Shown here: positions 18,456 to 28,396 of the stretch, piece after piece
Position numbering within the stretch: the stretch's first letter is position 1
Layout: each line of letters opens with the position of its first letter
NCBI GenBank assembly: GCA_016716425.1
Contig: JADJWJ010000021.1
Coordinates: 186,001-250,000, forward strand
DNA: 64,000 bases
Reading direction: 5' to 3'
Source: Betaproteobacteria bacterium
GTDB lineage: Bacteria > Pseudomonadota > Gammaproteobacteria > Burkholderiales > Casimicrobiaceae
Notes under the pieces: model-generated
Seen by the model: only the letters and a program-made list of their open reading frames with translations
The model's database searches: none
Told to the model about the DNA's origin: nothing
Translations under genes and position numbers: made by a program

Positions 18456-21400
18456 ATGGCTGGTTCGTGCTTCGCGCGCGTGGGCGCGCTCGTGTCTTGC
18501 TGGGCGAAATTCCTTCCCGCCGCCGCCTTCGCGGCCTTTGCGGCGATGGCCAACCCGGCCTTCGCGCAATCCGCCGACCTCGTCGTCAACCAGGCCGACA
18601 GTCCCGATCCGGGCCCGGCCGGCGGCGTGTTCACCTACACGATCCGCGTCGACAACAACGGCCCGGACACCGCGACCGGCATCGACTTCGCCGACACGCT
18701 GCCGCCCGGCTCGTCGTTCGTCGGCGTGACGACGACGCAGGGCACGTGCAATCCCCCTGTGGCCGGCGTGGTCAACTGCGACCTCGGCACGCTGGCGTAC
18801 CTTGCCAACGCGACGGTCACGATCCAGGTGATCCTGCCCACGCCCGGCGTCTACACGAATACGGTGTCGGTGACGGCGGCAACGCCCGACCCGAACACGT
18901 CGAACAACCTCGACGTCGCCGAGAGCACGACCGCGCAGAACGCGACCGACATGGCGGTGTCGGTGACGAGCCCCGTCGCACCGATCAGTTCGGGCACCGC
19001 GTACAACTACGTCGTCACCGCGACCAACAACGGTCCGCTGGCGGCGGCGTCGCAGACGATCACGTTCGCGGTGCCTGCGGGTGCGTGCGTGACGGCGGTG
19101 CCGACCGGCTCCGGCTGGTCGTGCTCGCCGTCGACGGGGTACCCGCTGTGCGCGGGCCAGACGATCACCTGCACGCGCAATACGTCGCTCGCGTCCGGCG
19201 CCAGCGCACCCAACCTGACCGTGCCGGCGGTCGCCAACGTCGGCGGCTCGATCACCGCCGCCTTCGCGGTCAGCTCGCCGCTGCCCGACGGCAACATGGC
19301 CAACAACACCGTGACCGCGACGACGACCGTCAACGGCGGCTTCTCCGACGTGTCGATCACCAAGACGGCGGCGCCGTCGACGGTGGGTGTGGGCAGCAAC
19401 GTCACGTACACGCTGACGCCGCGGCTGAACGGCGGCGAGCCCGCGGGGCAGGGCGGCGGCCTGATCACCGTCACCGACACGCTGAACGCCAACCTGACGT
19501 TCGTGTCGGCGACCGGCACCGGCTGGACCTGCGCCTACGCTGCGCCGACCGTCACCTGCACGCGCCCCGGCCCGTTCTCGACCAACTTCACCAACATGCC
19601 GACGATCACGATCGTCGCGACGGTGAACGCGACCGGCTCGATCCCGAACACGGCGACGATCGCGGCGCCGGAGCCCGACCCCGTGCCGGGTAACAACTCC
19701 GGGTCGGTGAACATCACCGGCAGCAACGCCGCCGACCTGTCGATGACGAAGACGGCGTCGCTCGCCGCGGTCGTGCCCGGCCAGAACTTCACCTACACGC
19801 TCACCGCGCGCAACAACGGTCCGTCGCCGGTGGCGATCGGCCAGACCGTGACCGTCACCGACACGATTCCGGCCGGCATCTCGCTGCGGGCCGCGGTCAC
19901 GGGCACCGGCTGGGCGTGCTCGACCGTGCCCGTGACACCGCCGTTCCCTGCGCCCGGTCCGGTGACCGTCACGTGCACGCGCACGCTGACCGCCACGCAG
20001 GCGGCCAACAGCAACTTCCCGGCGATCACGGTGCCGGTGGTCGCGACCGTCGGCGGAACGACAACCAACACCGCATGCGTCGCGCTCTCGGGTGCGGGGC
20101 CCTCCGACGGCAACGCGGCCAACGATTGCGCGTCGCGCAACGTCATCTCGACCGATCCGGCGCTCCAGGCCGACCTGCGCGTGGTGTCCAAGACCGCGAG
20201 CCCCGATCCGGTCCTTGCGGGCCAGGACCTCACGTACGTCATCACGATCGAGAACATCGGTCCGGGGGCCGCGACCAACGTCACGGTCACCGACGTCTTC
20301 AACGCCACGGGCAACAACCAGCTGATCACGACCGGCGGCTTTCAGTCGGCCACGCCATCGCAGGGCACGTGCACGCCGAACGTGGTCACGAACGGCCCGA
20401 ACGTGACTGTGACCTGCAACCTAGGCACGCTCGCCGCCGCCGCGACGGCGACCGTCACCATCGTCGTGCGCCCGCTGCGGGCCACTTCCGGCAGCCGCAC
20501 GAACACGGCGACGGTCACGTCGCCCGACGTCGGCGACCCGAACCGCGACAACAACTCGGGCTCCGTAACGAGCCAGGTCACCGCGGTGGCCGACGTCACG
20601 GTCACCAAGACCGACGCGCCGGATCCGGTGCAAGCCGGCACGCCGCTCACCTACGTGATCACGGCGCGCAACAACGGCCCGTCGACGGCGGCCAGCGTGA
20701 CCATCACCGATACGCTGCCGGCCAACGCGGCCTTTCTCAGCCTGGCGACCACGCCGGCCGGCGCCGGCGCGCCGACGTGCTCGACGCCCGCGGTGGGCGC
20801 GCTCGGCGGCACGCTGACCTGCACGTGGGCATCGCTCGCCACCGGTACGCAGCAGACGGCCACCGTGGTCGTCCGCCCGCAGACCGGCGCGACGGGCGTG
20901 CAGAACGACGTCACGATCGCGACGACGACCGCGGAATCCAACAGCGCCAACAACAGCGCGACGGCGACCACCGCCGTCACCAATGCCGCGATCGACCTCG
21001 TGATCAACAAAGTCGACAGCGTCGACCCGGTGGCGCTCGGCCAGCTCACCAAGTACACGATCACCGTCAGCAACGGCGGTCCGTCGCTCGCGACCAACCT
21101 GGTCATGACCGACAACTTCCCGACGGGGTCGCCGACGGCGACGTTCAGCTGGCAGGGCAATGTGACGGTCAGCGGCGGCGGCTCGTGCGTCGAGCCGGCG
21201 CTGAACGTGACGTCGGGCACGCTCACGTGCACGTGGCCGAGCCTCGCCTCGGGCGCTGCGGTCACGGTCACCTACGACATGCGCGCCGAGTCGATCGCGA
21301 GCGGCACGTCGGGCACGACGTTCAACTCGGCGAGCGTCACCGGGGCCGAGCCCGAGACGGAGGCGTCGAACAACGCGACGACGCACTCGACGACGTCGCG

Positions 21401-24400
21401 GCAGGCGGCCGACCTCGCGCTGACCAAGAGCGCGCCGGCCTCGGTCGTGCCCGGCAATCCGCTCGCGTGGACGCTGACCGTCACCAACAACGGGCCGGCG
21501 GCCAGCAACGGCGCGCAGGTCACCGACACGCTGCCCGCGGGCGTCACGTTCGTCAGCGCGAGCCCGGGCTGCGCGTTCGCGGCCGGCACCGTCACCTGCA
21601 CGCTGGGCGCGCTCGCCAATGGCGCCTCGACCAACCTGACGATCAACGTCACGGTGAACTCGCCGTACACGGGTGCGAATCCGCTGGTGAATTCCGCCAC
21701 GGTGACGACGGTCAACGAGATCGACACCGTGCCGACGAACAACACGGGGACCGCGAGCACGGCGATCACGCAGCAGGCGGACCTCGCGCTCACCAAGACC
21801 GTGAACGTCGCGGCGCCGCCCGTCGGCAGCAACGTGGTGTTCACGATCACGGTGACCAACAACGGCCCGAACCAGGCGGACTCGGTGCAGGTCAGCGACC
21901 AGCTGCCGGCCGGCTTCGCGTTCGTGTCCGCGTCGCCGAGCGTCGGCAGCTACAGCAACGTCACCGGCATCTGGACGATCGGCACGCTGGCCTTCCCCGG
22001 CAGCGCGACGCTGCAGATCACGGCCACCGTCAACGCGGGTGGACCCTACACGAACACGGCAACCGTGTCCTCGCCCACGCCCGACCCGAACCCGGGCAAC
22101 GAGACCGGCACGGCAACCCCGGTTCCACTGTCACCGCCGGCGCTCGGCAAGACGATACTGCCCGCGACCATCGTGTCCGGCGGCGCCTCGACGCTGACGA
22201 TCACGCTCGGCAACCCGAACACGCTGCCGCTCGCGCTGACCGCCGCGTTCACCGACACGATGCCGTCCGGCGTGACGACCACGTCGGGCAACACCGGGAC
22301 GTGCACCGGCGTGACGGTCACGCCGACGACGATCACGATGGCGTCGGGGTCGGTGCTCCCGGCCGGCGGCTGCACGATCGTCGTGACGATCACCTCGGCC
22401 ACGCCCGGTACGGTCACCAACACCACCGGCGACCTGCAGACCAACGCAGGCGCGGCGCTGCCCGCGAGCGCGCCGCTCACCGTGACCGCGACCAGTTCGA
22501 CGATCGGCAAGACGATCCTCCCGGCCACGATCGTGGCGGGCGGCACGGCGACGCTGACGATCTCGCTGGCCAACGCCAACGCGACGCCGCTGACGCTGAC
22601 CGCCGCGTTCACCGACGCGATGCCGGCGGGCGTGACGATCACGTCCGTGGTCAATCAAGGCACGTGCTCGGCGGTCACCATTGCGCCGACGCTCATCACG
22701 AAGGCCGCGGGTTCCACGATTCCCGCGGGCGGCTGCACGATCGTGGTGACGATCACCTCGGCGACGCCGGGCACGGTCACCAACACGACCAGTTCCGTGC
22801 AGACCGACGGCGGCACGTCGCCGCCGGCCAGCGCGCCGCTGACGGTCACGGCGGCGGCAGCCACGCTCGCGAAGGCCATCGCGCCGCCGTCGATCCCCCC
22901 CGGAGGGACCGCGACGCTGACGCTCACGCTCGGCAATCCGAACGCGACCGCGCAGGCGCTGACGCTGCCGTTCATCGACCCGATGCCGGCCGGAGTCACC
23001 ACGACGTCGGGCAACACCGGCACCTGCACGGGCGTCACGGTGACGGCGACGACGATCACGATGGCGGCGGGGTCGACCATTCCGCCGGGCGGCTGCACGA
23101 TCGTGGTGACGATCACGTCGTCGACGCCGGGGACGGTGACCAACACCACGGGGCCGCTGCAGACGGGCGGGGGCACCGTGCCGTCGGCCAGCGCGCCGAT
23201 CACGGTGACGGGTTCGGGCCCGACGCTGACGAAGACGATCCAGCCGGCGACGATCGCGGCGGGCGGCACGGCCACGCTGACGCTCACGCTGGGCAACCCG
23301 GGCGCGACGCCGCTGACGCTGACCGCCGCGTTCACCGACACGATGCCGGCGGGGGTGACGACGACGTCGGGCAACACCGGCACCTGCACGGGCGTTACCG
23401 TGACGGCGACGACGATCACGATGGCGGCGGGGTCGACCATTCCGCCGGGCGGCTGCACGATCGTGGTGACGATCACGTCCTCGACGCCGGGGACGGTGAC
23501 CAACACCACGGGGCCGCTGCAGACGGACGGGGGCACCGCACCGCCGGCGAGCGCACCGATCACGGTGACGGGTTCGGGCCCGACGCTGACGAAGACGATC
23601 CAGCCGGCGACGATCGCGGCGGGCGGCACGGCCACGCTGACGCTCACGCTGGGCAACCCGGGCGCGACGCCGCTGACGCTGACCGCCGCGTTCACCGACA
23701 CGATGCCGGCCGGGGTGACGACGACGTCGGGCAACACCGGCACCTGCACGGGCGTCACGGTGACGGCGACGACGATCACGATGGCGGCGGGGTCGACCAT
23801 TCCGCCGGGCGGCTGCACGATCGTGGTGACGATCACGTCCTCGACGCCGGGGACGGTGACCAACACCACGGGGCCGCTGCAGACGGGTGGGGGTGCCGCG
23901 CCGCCGGCGAGCGCGCCGATCACCGTGACGGGCACGACGGTGGACCTGGCGATCGCCAAGCAGAACACCGGTCCGTTCGCGCCGGGGCAGGTGGGCGCGC
24001 AGTACGCGATCGTCGTGACCAACGTGGGCACGGTGCCGACGTCAGGGCCGGTGACGGTGACCGACACGCTGCCGCCGGGGCTGACTGCCACGGCGATCGG
24101 CGGGGTGGGTTGGACGTGCACGCAGCCGGCGGGCCCGTGCACGCGCAGCGATCCGCTGGCGCCGGGGGCCAGCTATCCGGTGATCACGCTGACGGTAAAC
24201 GTCGCGCCGGACGCGCCGTCGCCGGTGGTAAACGTGGTGACGGTGGAAGGCGGGGGCGACACCAACGGCGCCAACAACTCGGCGAAGAACGTCGTGGACT
24301 TCGCGCCGCCGCAGGTGGTCACGCCGATTCCGGTGAACGCGCCGGCGATGCTGGTGCTGCTGGCGGCGTTGCTGGCAACGTTCGGCGGCTGGCGGATGCG

Positions 24401-24419
24401 CGGCGCGCGCACGCGCTGA
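18456..24419 (+). CDS. Giant secreted DUF11-repeat protein with C-terminal sorting-like tail
   Basis: A 1,987-residue protein. It has a signal peptide (about residues 1-38, ending in PAFAQ), then some fifteen DUF11 immunoglobulin-like repeats of about 120 residues. Each carries a version of the pattern Y-x-(I/V)-T-x-x-N-N-G-P, then D-T-L-P-x-G, and often a cysteine pair. The last five repeats before the C-terminal one form a near-identical tandem block. The C-terminus ends with PIPVNAP, a hydrophobic stretch and an RMRGARTR tail, resembling IPTL/PEP-CTERM type sorting signals. The protein is therefore likely exported and anchored or released at the surface. The ATG at 18456 has an AAAGG ribosome site; a longer same-frame extension upstream is the frameshifted glutamate dehydrogenase. 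A bidirectional terminator follows. Confidence 0.9.
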   Translation: MAGSCFARVGALVSCWAKFLPAAAFAAFAAMANPAFAQSADLVVNQADSPDPGPAGGVFTYTIRVDNNGPDTATGIDFADTLPPGSSFVGVTTTQGTCNPPVAGVVNCDLGTLAYLANATVTIQVILPTPGVYTNTVSVTAATPDPNTSNNLDVAESTTAQNATDMAVSVTSPVAPISSGTAYNYVVTATNNGPLAAASQTITFAVPAGACVTAVPTGSGWSCSPSTGYPLCAGQTITCTRNTSLASGASAPNLTVPAVANVGGSITAAFAVSSPLPDGNMANNTVTATTTVNGGFSDVSITKTAAPSTVGVGSNVTYTLTPRLNGGEPAGQGGGLITVTDTLNANLTFVSATGTGWTCAYAAPTVTCTRPGPFSTNFTNMPTITIVATVNATGSIPNTATIAAPEPDPVPGNNSGSVNITGSNAADLSMTKTASLAAVVPGQNFTYTLTARNNGPSPVAIGQTVTVTDTIPAGISLRAAVTGTGWACSTVPVTPPFPAPGPVTVTCTRTLTATQAANSNFPAITVPVVATVGGTTTNTACVALSGAGPSDGNAANDCASRNVISTDPALQADLRVVSKTASPDPVLAGQDLTYVITIENIGPGAATNVTVTDVFNATGNNQLITTGGFQSATPSQGTCTPNVVTNGPNVTVTCNLGTLAAAATATVTIVVRPLRATSGSRTNTATVTSPDVGDPNRDNNSGSVTSQVTAVADVTVTKTDAPDPVQAGTPLTYVITARNNGPSTAASVTITDTLPANAAFLSLATTPAGAGAPTCSTPAVGALGGTLTCTWASLATGTQQTATVVVRPQTGATGVQNDVTIATTTAESNSANNSATATTAVTNAAIDLVINKVDSVDPVALGQLTKYTITVSNGGPSLATNLVMTDNFPTGSPTATFSWQGNVTVSGGGSCVEPALNVTSGTLTCTWPSLASGAAVTVTYDMRAESIASGTSGTTFNSASVTGAEPETEASNNATTHSTTSRQAADLALTKSAPASVVPGNPLAWTLTVTNNGPAASNGAQVTDTLPAGVTFVSASPGCAFAAGTVTCTLGALANGASTNLTINVTVNSPYTGANPLVNSATVTTVNEIDTVPTNNTGTASTAITQQADLALTKTVNVAAPPVGSNVVFTITVTNNGPNQADSVQVSDQLPAGFAFVSASPSVGSYSNVTGIWTIGTLAFPGSATLQITATVNAGGPYTNTATVSSPTPDPNPGNETGTATPVPLSPPALGKTILPATIVSGGASTLTITLGNPNTLPLALTAAFTDTMPSGVTTTSGNTGTCTGVTVTPTTITMASGSVLPAGGCTIVVTITSATPGTVTNTTGDLQTNAGAALPASAPLTVTATSSTIGKTILPATIVAGGTATLTISLANANATPLTLTAAFTDAMPAGVTITSVVNQGTCSAVTIAPTLITKAAGSTIPAGGCTIVVTITSATPGTVTNTTSSVQTDGGTSPPASAPLTVTAAAATLAKAIAPPSIPPGGTATLTLTLGNPNATAQALTLPFIDPMPAGVTTTSGNTGTCTGVTVTATTITMAAGSTIPPGGCTIVVTITSSTPGTVTNTTGPLQTGGGTVPSASAPITVTGSGPTLTKTIQPATIAAGGTATLTLTLGNPGATPLTLTAAFTDTMPAGVTTTSGNTGTCTGVTVTATTITMAAGSTIPPGGCTIVVTITSSTPGTVTNTTGPLQTDGGTAPPASAPITVTGSGPTLTKTIQPATIAAGGTATLTLTLGNPGATPLTLTAAFTDTMPAGVTTTSGNTGTCTGVTVTATTITMAAGSTIPPGGCTIVVTITSSTPGTVTNTTGPLQTGGGAAPPASAPITVTGTTVDLAIAKQNTGPFAPGQVGAQYAIVVTNVGTVPTSGPVTVTDTLPPGLTATAIGGVGWTCTQPAGPCTRSDPLAPGASYPVITLTVNVAPDAPSPVVNVVTVEGGGDTNGANNSAKNVVDFAPPQVVTPIPVNAPAMLVLLAALLATFGGWRMRGARTR
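22137..23939 (+). repeat. Five tandem ~360-bp repeats inside the DUF11 gene
   Basis: Units begin near 22137, 22500, 22860, 23220 and 23580, each coding for about 120 residues starting with a T-(I/L)-x-K-(T/A)-I-x-P motif. Identity rises toward the 3' end. The last two units are almost identical in DNA, differing at only a handful of positions, and the 3' halves of the last three match closely. This suggests recent duplication or gene conversion. Confidence 0.9.
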
Positions 24420-24438
24420 CGCTGGCGCAGCGCCCATG

Positions 24439-24467
24439 AAAAAAGCCGGGGGTCACCCGGCTTTTTT
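24439..24467. terminator. Bidirectional rho-independent terminator between the DUF11 gene and csp
   Basis: Stem GCCGGG (24445-24450) and CCCGGC (24456-24461) with a 5-base loop is flanked by six A on the left and six T on the right. It can serve both convergent genes. Confidence 0.9.
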
Positions 24468-24490
24468 CTGGATCGACGATCCGGCGAGCG

Positions 24491-24694
24491 TCAGGCGCCC
24501 TGGATGTTCGACGCCTGCTTGCCCTTCGGGCCCTGCGTGACTTCGAAGGAGACCTTCTGGCCTTCCTTCAGCGTCTTGAAGCCGGGCATGTTGATCGCGG
24601 AGAAATGCGCGAACAGATCTTCGCCGCCGCCATCCGGCGTAATGAACCCGAAACCCTTCGCGTCATTGAACCACTTCACGGTACCAGTTGCCAT
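24491..24694 (-). CDS. Cold-shock protein, CspA family
   Basis: A 67-residue single cold-shock domain. RNP1 (KGFGFI) and RNP2 (DLFAHFSAI) are intact, so it should bind single-stranded RNA and DNA as an RNA chaperone. The sequence is typical of the constitutive or cold-induced Csp proteins of Betaproteobacteria. A GAGG-containing leader precedes the ATG. The upstream region to about 24850 contains a stable hairpin, consistent with the structured 5' leader of csp messages. It is convergent with the DUF11 gene. Confidence 0.95.
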   Translation of the reverse strand: MATGTVKWFNDAKGFGFITPDGGGEDLFAHFSAINMPGFKTLKEGQKVSFEVTQGPKGKQASNIQGA

Positions 24695-24722
24695 TTTCCG
24701 TCATTCCTCAAGATAAATAATC

Positions 24723-24740
24723 GGCGGGCGGATGCCCGCC
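24723..24740 (-). promoter_or_regulatory. Hairpin in the csp 5' leader
   Basis: GGCGGGC and GCCCGCC form a perfect 7-bp stem with a 4-base loop, about 29 bases before the csp start. Csp leaders commonly fold to control translation with temperature; a role here is inference. A TTCCCA box 17 bases from a TATCCT box (minus strand, about 24840-24868) could be the promoter. Confidence 0.45.
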
Positions 24741-24961
24741 CCATGTTTCATTCTCAAGGACAGAAAAGTACGGGACCGCGGCGCTGCAGCGTGCCGGGCT
24801 TGGACGTGCTTTAGTACTTGAAACAAAACACCTTTGGGAGGATACGCGATTCCGGCCGGTTTGGGAATACCCTACCGCCACACAGGGAAATGGGGGCCGG
24901 TGCCCCCGGAAGGGCCGCCGGCGGGCCGCGGCAGACCGCCCGGGGACCCCGAGGCCGGCCG

Positions 24962-25987
24962 TCAGGCGGCCTCGAGCTCCCGGCGGACGATTGCCGCCCC
25001 GGCCGCAAGCGCCCGCAGCTTGCCGCGCGCCACGTCGCGCGCGAGCGGCACCATCCCGCAATTCGTGCACGCGACCATCCTTGCGGCCGGGACGAATGCC
25101 AACGCGGCGCGCAGCGTCGCCGCGACGTCCTCCGGCGCCTCGACGCGGTCGCTGGCGACGTCGATGGCGCCGACCAGCACGTCCTTGCCCGCGAGCAGCG
25201 CCATGAGGTCGAGCGGCACGCGCGAGTTCGCGCACTCGAGCGACACCTGCTTGATCTGCGACTGCGCGAGCAGCGGGAACGTCCGCTCGTACTGCCGCCA
25301 CTCGGCGCCCAGCGTCTGCTTCCAGTCGATGTTGGCCTGGATGCCGTAGCCGTAGCAGATGTGGACGGCGGTCGCGCACGGCAGCCCCTGCGCGGCCCGC
25401 TCCAGCGTGGCGACACCCCAGTCGCGCACCTCGTCGAAGTAGACGTTGAACGCCGGCTCGTCGAACTGGATCACGTCGACGCCGGCGGCGGCGATCTCCC
25501 GCGCCTCGGCGTTGAGGATCTCCGCGAACGCCCACGCGAGCTTCTCGCGGCTGCGGTAGTGCGCGTCGAACAGCGTGTCGACCATCGTCATCGGGCCCGG
25601 CAGCGTGTACTTGACGCGGCGCGTCGTCTCGGTGCGCACGAAACGCGCGTCGTCGACGTAGATCGGATGGCGCCGCGATACCGGGCCGTTCACGACCGGC
25701 ACGTCGGCGTCGTAGCGGTTGCGGATGCGCACGCGCTGGCGGCTCGCGAAGTCGACGCCGTCGAGGCCCTCGATGAACGTGGTGACGAAGTGGCGCCGGG
25801 TCTGCTCGCCGTCGGTGACGATGTCGATGCCCGCGTGCTCCTGGTCGAAGAGCGCCAGCCGCACCGCGTCCTGCTTGCCTTGCGCCAGCGCGTCGCCGTC
25901 GAGCTTCCACGGCGCCCACAGCGTCTTCGGCTCGGCGAGCCACGCGGGCTTGGGCAGGCTGCCGGCGATCGTGGTGGGGATGAGCAT
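24962..25987 (-). CDS. Short MetE-like cobalamin-independent methionine synthase domain protein
   Basis: A 341-residue protein that matches only the C-terminal catalytic domain of MetE (full MetE is about 750). The zinc/homocysteine ligands are visible as H209 and C211 (AVHICYGYG), E251 (SLECANS) and C310 (ACTNCGMVP). Such stand-alone 'core MetE' proteins transfer a methyl group to homocysteine, sometimes from a corrinoid rather than from methyl-folate. The ATG at 25987 begins with the conserved LIPTTIAGSLPKP; a 60-residue upstream extension to 26167 is low complexity and runs through a repeat and terminator, so it was rejected. Downstream lies a GC-rich hairpin at 24892-24907 without a T run. 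Confidence 0.85.
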   Translation of the reverse strand: MLIPTTIAGSLPKPAWLAEPKTLWAPWKLDGDALAQGKQDAVRLALFDQEHAGIDIVTDGEQTRRHFVTTFIEGLDGVDFASRQRVRIRNRYDADVPVVNGPVSRRHPIYVDDARFVRTETTRRVKYTLPGPMTMVDTLFDAHYRSREKLAWAFAEILNAEAREIAAAGVDVIQFDEPAFNVYFDEVRDWGVATLERAAQGLPCATAVHICYGYGIQANIDWKQTLGAEWRQYERTFPLLAQSQIKQVSLECANSRVPLDLMALLAGKDVLVGAIDVASDRVEAPEDVAATLRAALAFVPAARMVACTNCGMVPLARDVARGKLRALAAGAAIVRRELEAA

Positions 25988-26040
25988 GGTCGTGTCCGTC
26001 CGGTGCGCGCGGGCGCGGGCGGACAGGATGCCACGAACGC

Positions 26041-26080
26041 CCCCCTCACCCCAGCCCTCTCGCCGCTCCCGCGGGGAGAG
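26041..26080. repeat. REP-like palindromic repeat copy 1
   Basis: A C-rich lead (CCCCCTCACCCCAGCC) is followed by CTCTCGCCGCTCCCGCGGGGAGAG, whose ends pair. Related copies occur at about 49853-49897 and, inverted, at 49915-49957. It lies in the gap between the MetE-like gene and the hydroxyacid dehydrogenase gene. Confidence 0.7.
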
Positions 26081-26103
26081 AAAACCGAGCCTGGCTCGGT
26101 TTT
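26081..26103. terminator. Terminator-like hairpin next to the REP-like repeat
   Basis: AAAACCGAG (26081-26089) pairs with CTCGGTTTT (26095-26103) around a 5-base loop, with further T residues after it. It is symmetrical and could act in either direction. It lies upstream of both divergent genes, so it may be part of the repeat rather than a gene terminator. Confidence 0.55.
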
Positions 26104-26233
26104 TCCACGTCGACGCGGCACGAAACGGCCGTCGCGAAGCGCGCAGCCGGTCGGGCCACTTGACCAATCGTCCGGTTCGCCCGTACGCTTGCCGCCGCTG
26201 TCGCCGTCACACTCCCGCAACATTTCCCCGCCC

Positions 26234-27202
26234 ATGCCACAGGTCCTGTACGCCGACAACGATTACGCCGACATCGACCTCGAGCGGGGAATGTTCGCCG
26301 CCGCCGGCATCGACGTCGTCGCGGCGCAGTGCCGGACCGAGGACGACGTGATCGCGCACGCCCGGGGCTGCCCGGCCATCCTGCTGCAGTACGCGCCGAT
26401 CACCGCGAAGGTGCTGGCGGCGCTGCCCGACCTGGGGATCGTGAGCCGCATCGGCGCCGGCTACGACACCGTCGACACCGAGGCCTGCGAGAAGGCCGGC
26501 GTGTGGGTCGGCAACTCCCCGGACTACGGCGTCGGCGAGGTCGCCACGCACGCGCTGGCGCTGGCGCTGGCGTCGATCCGCAACATCGTCGCCTACCATC
26601 GCGACATCGCCGCCGGCACCTGGCACTTCATGTCGTCGGGAAAGCTCGCGCGCCCGTCGCAGCTGACGCTCGGCATCGTGGGTCTCGGCCGCATCGGCAA
26701 GCGGATGGCGCACATCTCGCGCAACGTCTTCAGGCGCGTCGTCGCGTACGACCCGTATCTCATCGACGGCGACTTCCCGGCGTACGTCGAGCGCGCGGCC
26801 ACGCTCGCGGACCTCGCGCAGCAGTCCGACGTCGTGTCGCTGCACACGCCGCTCACCGCCGAGACGCGCGGGATGGTCGACGCGAAGTTCTTCGCGGCGT
26901 TGAAGCCCGGCGCGCACCTCGTCAACACGGCGCGCGGGGCGGTCGTCGACATTGCGGCGCTGGAGCAGGCGCTCGCGGCCGGCACGCTCGGCGGCGCCGG
27001 CCTCGACGTGCTGCCGGTGGAGCCGGTGCCGCGCGACTCGAAGCTCCTGTCCCACCCGCGGGTGATTCTGACCCCGCACTCCGCGTTCTACTCGGTGGAG
27101 GCAGAGCAGGAGTTGCGGCGGAAGGCCGCGCAGAACATCATCACGTGGCACGCCACCGGGCGGCCCGAGTACGTCGTCGTCCGCGGCACGCGCAGGCCGT
27201 AG
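26234..27202 (+). CDS. D-2-hydroxyacid dehydrogenase (CtBP/phosphoglycerate dehydrogenase-like)
   Basis: A 322-residue NAD(P)-dependent D-isomer-specific 2-hydroxyacid dehydrogenase. The dinucleotide motif is GIVGLGRIGKRM near residue 150. The catalytic arginine lies in NTARGAVVD, the glutamate in VLPVEPVP and the histidine in LTPHSAFYS. It would interconvert a 2-keto acid and a D-2-hydroxy acid. It precedes a sugar-type ABC transporter operon on the same strand by about 70 bases, so it may act on the transported compound. The exact substrate is unknown. The ATG has only a weak ribosome site (TTCCCCGCCC). Confidence 0.88.
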   Translation: MPQVLYADNDYADIDLERGMFAAAGIDVVAAQCRTEDDVIAHARGCPAILLQYAPITAKVLAALPDLGIVSRIGAGYDTVDTEACEKAGVWVGNSPDYGVGEVATHALALALASIRNIVAYHRDIAAGTWHFMSSGKLARPSQLTLGIVGLGRIGKRMAHISRNVFRRVVAYDPYLIDGDFPAYVERAATLADLAQQSDVVSLHTPLTAETRGMVDAKFFAALKPGAHLVNTARGAVVDIAALEQALAAGTLGGAGLDVLPVEPVPRDSKLLSHPRVILTPHSAFYSVEAEQELRRKAAQNIITWHATGRPEYVVVRGTRRP

Positions 27203-27275
27203 CCGCGAGCGCACCCACGACGCGGCGCGCCTGGCCCGGCGCGCGCCGCGACCACGACAAGGGCGAGGAGGCACC

Positions 27276-28337
<1,062 letters not shown>

Positions 28338-28396
28338 CGTTCCGATCGGACATCGGACGCGCAGTGCAGTGACGTCCACCACGGGAGGAGTGAGTC

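Noticed and set aside
22137..23939. CRISPR array
   Set aside because: The repeats are 360 bp, in frame and coding, without short repeat-spacer structure. No CRISPR array was seen anywhere in the window.
22655..24142. A 495-residue minus-strand frame with valine- and proline-rich repeats
   Set aside because: The repetitive pattern is the reverse of the tandem DUF11 repeats, not an independent protein.
16899..24419. A single 2,506-residue protein fusing the glutamate dehydrogenase C-terminus to the DUF11 protein
   Set aside because: The fusion exists only because frameshifts near 18033 and 18120 remove the dehydrogenase stop; the DUF11 gene has its own ribosome site and signal peptide.
19916..24439. 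A 1,507-residue plus-strand frame overlapping the DUF11 gene
   Set aside because: It is a shifted reading of the DUF11 repeats, rich in D, H, G and R, with no signal peptide or domain.
25988..26167. N-terminal extension of the MetE-like protein to 26167
   Set aside because: The extra 60 residues are translated from a REP-like repeat and a terminator hairpin; the conserved N-terminus begins at 25987.
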